DNA from: Spirochaetia bacterium
Lineage (GTDB): Bacteria > Spirochaetota > Spirochaetia > PWKH01
Length of the DNA: 9,471 nucleotides
Reading direction: 5' to 3'
Assembly: GCA_021736545.1 (NCBI GenBank)
Contig: JAIPFS010000039.1
Coordinates: forward strand, 1-9,471
In this document: piece by piece, positions 5,921 to 9,471 of the stretch
How positions within the stretch are numbered: position 1 is the stretch's first letter
Layout: every line of letters starts with the position of its first letter
The notes under the pieces: generated by a model
The model's database searches: none
What the model was told of the DNA's origin: nothing
What the model saw: the letters and a program-made list of their open reading frames with translations, nothing else
Made by a program: the position numbers and the translations under genes

Positions 5921-7546
5921 CTAAAACAGGCCGGTGATATTCCCTTCGGCATCAATGTCGATTTCTTCCGCAGAAGGCCGCATCGGCAGCCCCGGCATGG
6001 TCATAATATCACCTGTATAGACAACAATAAAGCCTGCCCCGGCACTAATCCGCGCATCCTTTACAGTAATTGTAAAATCCTTCGGACGTCCTGTTACTTT
6101 GGCATCGTCGGATAATGACATCTGCGTCTTGGCAATACAGATTGGAAGCTTTCCATAGCCCTGCTCCTCAAATCGACGGATTCGTGTAATCATGCCTTTA
6201 TTGTATGATACCTTCCCGGCTCCGTAGACCTTTTCTGCAATGGTTTCAATTTTTTCCCGAATACCCATGTCCAAAGGATAGAGATAGGTAAATTCATCCT
6301 CTTTATCCCTTTCACAGATCTCAACGATCCTTTCGGCCAGCTTAGTACCGCCGGCACCCCCGGATTCCCGGAAATCAGTAATCTCCGCTGCAGTACCCTG
6401 ATCTTCAAGCCTCTTTTTAAGCTCCTCCAGCTCTTTCGGGTCATCATCAGCAAAACGGTTGATTGAAACCACTACAGGAACATTGAAAAGCCCCATATTC
6501 TCAGCATGTTTGAGGATATTATCCAAACCGTGCACCTTGAAAGCACGCAGGGTAACAACAAGAACAGCGGCTGACGGCTTCAGCCCCCCGGCCCGGCAAG
6601 TAATATCATAAAACTTCTCAGCTCCAAGATCAGAACCAAAACCGGCTTCTGTAACCGTATAATCACTCATTTTCAAAGCCATCTTTGTTGCAGTAAGTGA
6701 GCTGCATCCATGAGCGATATTTGCAAAGGGACCTGCATGAACAAAAACGGGCATACCCTCAATGGACTGCACCAGATTGGGGTCCAAGGCTTGCTTCAAC
6801 AGAGCCGCCATAGCACCATGGGCATTGATATCTGCCGCCGTTACCGGTTTCTTATCCCATGTCTCTCCAATTATTATTCTTCCGAGCCGCTCTTTCAGAT
6901 CCGTTATACTATCTGCCAAAGCGAGAACAGCCATCACTTCGGAAGCAGCGGTTATCTCAAAGCCGTCCTCCCGCATAACACCGTTTTTCCCGCCTTTTCC
7001 GGCACCAATGATGATCTCCCGCAAAGACCTGTCATTCATATCCATGACACGTTTCCATTGAATTTTCCTTGGGTTCAGCACAGGCTCTTTCTGTCTATGG
7101 ATATGATTGTCTATCAGGGCAGAAAGAAGATTATGGGTGATGGATACTGCATGCATATCACCAGTAAAATGGAGGTTTATTTCATCCATGGGAAGTACCT
7201 GCGAATATCCGCCTCCTGCGGCCCCGCCTTTTATACCCATACAGGGTCCAAGCGAAGGCTCCCGGATGGCGGCCATACTTTTTTTGCCGATCTTCTGCAG
7301 CGCCTGTCCTAAGCCAATGGTATTGGTAGTTTTCCCTTCTCCAAATTTCGTCGGAGTCATGGCAGTAACCAAGATAAGTTTACCTTCCGGCTTAGCTTCT
7401 TCCTCAAGTTTACGAAGTTTTCCAGTCGGCACTTTGGCTTTATATTCTCCATAGAGCTGCACATCCTGCTGAAGCCCTGCCTTTTCTGCAATTTCTTTTA
7501 TTGGCCTGATAAGCGCTTTCTGAGCAATCTCCTGATCTGATTTCAT
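5921..7546 (-). CDS. fhs: Formate-tetrahydrofolate ligase (10-formyl-THF synthetase)
   Basis: Cytoplasmic enzyme that joins formate to tetrahydrofolate using ATP, giving 10-formyl-THF for purine and formyl-methionine synthesis, or for the Wood-Ljungdahl methyl branch in organisms that have it. The call is secure from family signatures: the nucleotide loop TPTKFGEGKTT (64-74), EPSLGPCMGIKGGAAGGGYSQV-type segment (96-117), NLHFTGD (124-130), EAGFGSDLGAEKF (300-312), and the C-terminal MPGLP…GNITGLF ending. The start at 7546 has GGAGG 7 bases upstream; two nearby ATGs are out of frame. At 541 residues it is shorter than the usual 555-560. The loss seems to lie after VTLRAFKVHG (331-340), where I expect about 20 more residues before the HAEN motif. 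The kinase gene follows within 34 bp, so the three genes may share a transcript. Confidence 0.97.
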   Translation of the reverse strand: MKSDQEIAQKALIRPIKEIAEKAGLQQDVQLYGEYKAKVPTGKLRKLEEEAKPEGKLILVTAMTPTKFGEGKTTNTIGLGQALQKIGKKSMAAIREPSLGPCMGIKGGAAGGGYSQVLPMDEINLHFTGDMHAVSITHNLLSALIDNHIHRQKEPVLNPRKIQWKRVMDMNDRSLREIIIGAGKGGKNGVMREDGFEITAASEVMAVLALADSITDLKERLGRIIIGETWDKKPVTAADINAHGAMAALLKQALDPNLVQSIEGMPVFVHAGPFANIAHGCSSLTATKMALKMSDYTVTEAGFGSDLGAEKFYDITCRAGGLKPSAAVLVVTLRAFKVHGLDNILKHAENMGLFNVPVVVSINRFADDDPKELEELKKRLEDQGTAAEITDFRESGGAGGTKLAERIVEICERDKEDEFTYLYPLDMGIREKIETIAEKVYGAGKVSYNKGMITRIRRFEEQGYGKLPICIAKTQMSLSDDAKVTGRPKDFTITVKDARISAGAGFIVVYTGDIMTMPGLPMRPSAEEIDIDAEGNITGLF

Positions 7547-7612
7547 ACATCATCCTCCTCATTTACCTTGCTGCCCATTTACAAAAAGCTTGAGGCATTA
7601 TCTAATTATGAT

Positions 7613-7674
7613 GGATTATACGGATACAATCATGTGTAAGAGCCATATTACTATGATTATCGGCGGGATACAAT
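7613..7674. repeat. Imperfect direct repeat upstream of fhs
   Basis: GGATTATACGGATACAAT (7613-7630) recurs as GATTATCGGCGGGATACAAT (7655-7674). The copies share GATTAT, then GGATACAAT, with a slightly different middle. On the minus strand both read ATTGTATCC…ATAATC, about 42-44 bp apart, roughly four helical turns. A paired operator ahead of fhs is one reading; chance similarity in AT-rich DNA is another. Confidence 0.45.
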
Positions 7675-7751
7675 ACTAAAATATTCAAAGAAGGGAACTG
7701 CATATTTCACACAACGAGCATAACACTGCAAAGTACTAAATTTTACTATTT

Positions 7752-7797
7752 TTTACAGTGTAAACAAAAATAAGGATTTTTTGTAATATTTTATTAC
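7752..7797. repeat. Three adjoining AT-rich inverted repeats
   Basis: Three palindromes lie end to end: TTTACA-G-TGTAAA (7752-7764), ACAAAAA-N7-TTTTTGT (7764-7784) and GTAATA-TTT-TATTAC (7783-7797). They begin 32 bp after the stop codon of the phosphorylase-phosphoglucomutase gene. The outer two could be repressor operators, the middle one could fold weakly in RNA. None has the GC-rich stem plus T-run of a standard terminator. Confidence 0.45.
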
Positions 7798-7828
7798 CAT
7801 GCAGAGGATTACTACTAAATACACATCA

Positions 7829-9471
7829 TCATTCAAAGAGTTTTTTCAGCTCCGACCAGCCGGTTTCGGTAAAATCTTCCAGCCAGAGATCCAGCTCCAT
7901 ATCCCGAACACTTTCCCCGACTCCCACACTCTTCATGCAGGCGCTGCGGACAGCTTCTATTCCAGCTTTCGCATCCTCAACCCCGATGCACTCTTCAGGT
8001 AAGCAGCCGACTCCTTCAGCTGCACGAACAAAGACCTCCGGATCCGGCTTGCCCTTCATCACATCTCCTGCGGGGGAGACAAAATCAAAAGCCTCCTCCA
8101 GTTTCAAACGCTTCAGGATAAAGGGAGCATTGCGGCTGGCGGATGCAAGGGCGATTTTAATCCCCGCCTCCTTCAGCTCCTGCAGCAGCGGCACAATCCC
8201 CGGAAGAACATCTTTCTCAGTCAGCTGCATGAGTGAATCACGGTAAGCTGTATTCTTTTCCGTCATCAGCTCCTCAATAGTCTCATCATCAAGCTGCACA
8301 CCGTTGTGACGTAGAATAATCTCAAGTGATTCCCTCCTGGATACTCCGCGAAGGGCAGCATTTATTTCCCAGTTAAATTCCCAAGCATGTTCATCCGCCA
8401 GACGTTTCCAGGCGCGATAATGGAATGAATCAGTTGACGTTATTACCCCGTCCAAATCAAAGACCACCGCTTTACACACCGGGGCAGCGGGGACCTCAAT
8501 CCCTTTTTCCGTAACATCCAGAATCTCTGATCTATGACATATCTGCAGATGTCCTTCTTCCAGAAGCTGATATCGACATCCGCTGCGGCTTATCGTTATT
8601 TTCAAAGGCTTTTCCTGCAGGGACAAACCGAATGTAAGTGATTTCCAAGCCTTCGGCAGCTGCGGCCTGAAACAGGGCAGCCCCCTATTCGTCCTCATTC
8701 CCGCGATGCCGAAAACAATGGACATCCAGGAACCTGCCATGGCCGCTGTATGCAGTCCGTCTTTTGAATTGCCGTGACGATCCTCAATATCCATCAGTGT
8801 CGTGCCGTAGAGATGCTTTAAGCCCGCATCTTCATAGCCGAATTCAAAAGCCTGAATACCCTGGATACAAGCGGAAAGAGAGCTGTCACCTGTTGTAAGG
8901 GGTTCATAAAACTCAAAATCCCTCTTTTTCTGATACCAGGGAATTCGATTTCCCAGCAGAAAATTCCCAAGAATCGCATCAGCCTGCTTCAGAACACGGT
9001 AGCGATAAATGACCAAGGGGTGATAGTAGAGCAGCAGAGGATATTTATCCTTCGGACGATTTTCAAAATCCCAGGGTTCCCGCTCCATGAACTGATCATC
9101 CTGAGGATGAATGGCTTTTGCGGCGGCAAAGGGAATATACATGGCATCAGCAGCCTTTTTCCAAGACCCCGGCTCACCATCCTCCAGATTGATACGTACG
9201 CACAGCTCCTCCCAGAACCCCGGTTCGTGCTCTTTCAGCCACTCAGCCGTCTCCCAGGCCTTCTCCAAATGAAATTTTGCCATTTGGTTCGTATAGTAAT
9301 TATTATTTACCAAAGCAGAATACTCGTCAGGCCCGGTCACCTCATTAATGCAGAAAGCTCCCCCCTTACCGGGATTGTAGAATCCCAGATCAGCCCAGAG
9401 CCGGGCAGTTTCAAACAGCATCTCCGCTCCGCCGGCAATCAGAATGGAATAGTCGCCGGTACTTTCAATAT
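7829..9471 (-). CDS. GH65 glycoside phosphorylase fused to beta-phosphoglucomutase (5' end cut by window edge)
   Basis: The frame is open to the window edge, 546 residues visible; a complete GH65 protein would add several hundred more. I number from the internal Met at 9421. Residues before about 312 are the GH65 catalytic core end and C-terminal domain: NEVTGPDEY (26-34) holds the family's general-acid Glu (E33), followed by TTGDSSLSA (176-184) and DGLHTAAMAGSW (221-232). GH65 phosphorylases split alpha-glucosides such as trehalose, kojibiose, nigerose or maltose with phosphate, releasing beta-glucose 1-phosphate. Residues 316-530 form a whole beta-phosphoglucomutase of the HAD superfamily: DLDGV (D322, D324), FHYRAW, GVSRRES, ALASASRN, KGKPDPE (K458) and GVEDAKAGI. 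It would convert beta-glucose 1-phosphate to glucose 6-phosphate. One chain thus performs two consecutive steps in the cytoplasm. The disaccharide used cannot be told from this fragment. Confidence 0.93.
   Translation of the reverse strand, partial: IESTGDYSILIAGGAEMLFETARLWADLGFYNPGKGGAFCINEVTGPDEYSALVNNNYYTNQMAKFHLEKAWETAEWLKEHEPGFWEELCVRINLEDGEPGSWKKAADAMYIPFAAAKAIHPQDDQFMEREPWDFENRPKDKYPLLLYYHPLVIYRYRVLKQADAILGNFLLGNRIPWYQKKRDFEFYEPLTTGDSSLSACIQGIQAFEFGYEDAGLKHLYGTTLMDIEDRHGNSKDGLHTAAMAGSWMSIVFGIAGMRTNRGLPCFRPQLPKAWKSLTFGLSLQEKPLKITISRSGCRYQLLEEGHLQICHRSEILDVTEKGIEVPAAPVCKAVVFDLDGVITSTDSFHYRAWKRLADEHAWEFNWEINAALRGVSRRESLEIILRHNGVQLDDETIEELMTEKNTAYRDSLMQLTEKDVLPGIVPLLQELKEAGIKIALASASRNAPFILKRLKLEEAFDFVSPAGDVMKGKPDPEVFVRAAEGVGCLPEECIGVEDAKAGIEAVRSACMKSVGVGESVRDMELDLWLEDFTETGWSELKKLFE

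Larger units (their letters stand above)
7547..7828 (-). promoter_or_regulatory. AT-rich intergenic region upstream of fhs
   Basis: This 282-bp gap holds no plausible gene. It most likely carries the fhs promoter and any end signal for the upstream fusion gene. Within it are a ribosome binding site for fhs (GGAGG at about 7554-7558), an imperfect direct repeat (7613-7630 and 7655-7674) that includes a TATAAT-like hexamer, and a chain of AT-rich inverted repeats (7752-7797). I could not find a well-spaced -35/-10 pair or a GC-rich hairpin with a T-run, so promoter and terminator positions stay open. It does not show the conserved core of a tetrahydrofolate riboswitch. Confidence 0.5.

Noticed and set aside
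5910..5927. GTTTTA-N6-TAAAAC as a terminator after fhs
   Set aside because: The 6-bp stem is almost all A-T, overlaps the fhs stop codon, and is not followed by a T-run.
6710..7312. 200-codon open frame on the plus strand opposite fhs
   Set aside because: It lies wholly antisense to a certain gene, its product has no recognisable motif, and it has no credible ribosome binding site. It reflects codon bias of fhs. The other plus-strand frames across the window are rejected for the same reason.
7547..7828. Tetrahydrofolate riboswitch upstream of fhs
   Set aside because: Attractive because of the gene's function, but I could not find the conserved riboswitch core or its pairing pattern in this AT-rich stretch.
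1..9471. CRISPR arrays, insertion sequences, tRNA or rRNA genes
   Set aside because: I saw no spaced identical repeats of CRISPR length, no transposase-like product, no terminal inverted repeats around a gene, and no tRNA or rRNA signature.

Overview
The window holds seven protein-coding genes. All lie on the minus strand, packed head to tail, and the two end genes run off the window edges. I found no convincing plus-strand gene, tRNA, rRNA, CRISPR array or mobile element. The DNA has moderate GC and ordinary bacterial signals (GGAGG-type ribosome binding sites, sigma70-like promoter hexamers). The transporter's binding protein has a cleavable Sec signal peptide with no lipobox cysteine, which fits a free periplasmic protein and so a diderm bacterium. 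Together with formate-tetrahydrofolate ligase and a disaccharide phosphorylase, this suggests a fermentative anaerobe. A spirochaete-like organism is my tentative guess; the sequence does not prove it.

In transcription order (right to left), the first gene (9471 to 7829) is the C-terminal part of a GH65 glycoside phosphorylase fused to a complete beta-phosphoglucomutase. A 282-bp AT-rich gap full of small palindromes and an imperfect direct repeat follows. Next comes fhs (7546-5921), formate-tetrahydrofolate ligase, which appears to lack an internal segment of about 20 residues. A two-component system starts 34 bp later: a multi-spanning membrane histidine kinase (5886-4675) and an OmpR/PhoB-type response regulator (4678-3959), joined by a 4-bp ATGA overlap.

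The 129-bp gap after the regulator holds the clearest regulatory structure in the window. Four tandem 11-bp repeats of the form (C/T)TGTTAC-N4, a Pho-box-like array, abut a sigma70-like promoter that reads into an ABC importer. The importer consists of a periplasmic binding protein (3829-2807), a fused double-domain permease (2719-1034) and an ATPase (1012 to beyond position 1). A strong hairpin lies between the binding-protein and permease genes.

My working model is that the kinase, which has no evident extracytoplasmic sensor domain, controls the regulator, and the regulator binds the 11-bp repeats to switch on the importer. The importer belongs to the group usually annotated as ferric iron (Afu/Fbp). 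The binding protein lacks the tandem-tyrosine iron signature in its C-terminal lobe, and related AfuABC systems carry sugar phosphates, so an organophosphate or sugar-phosphate substrate is a reasonable alternative.
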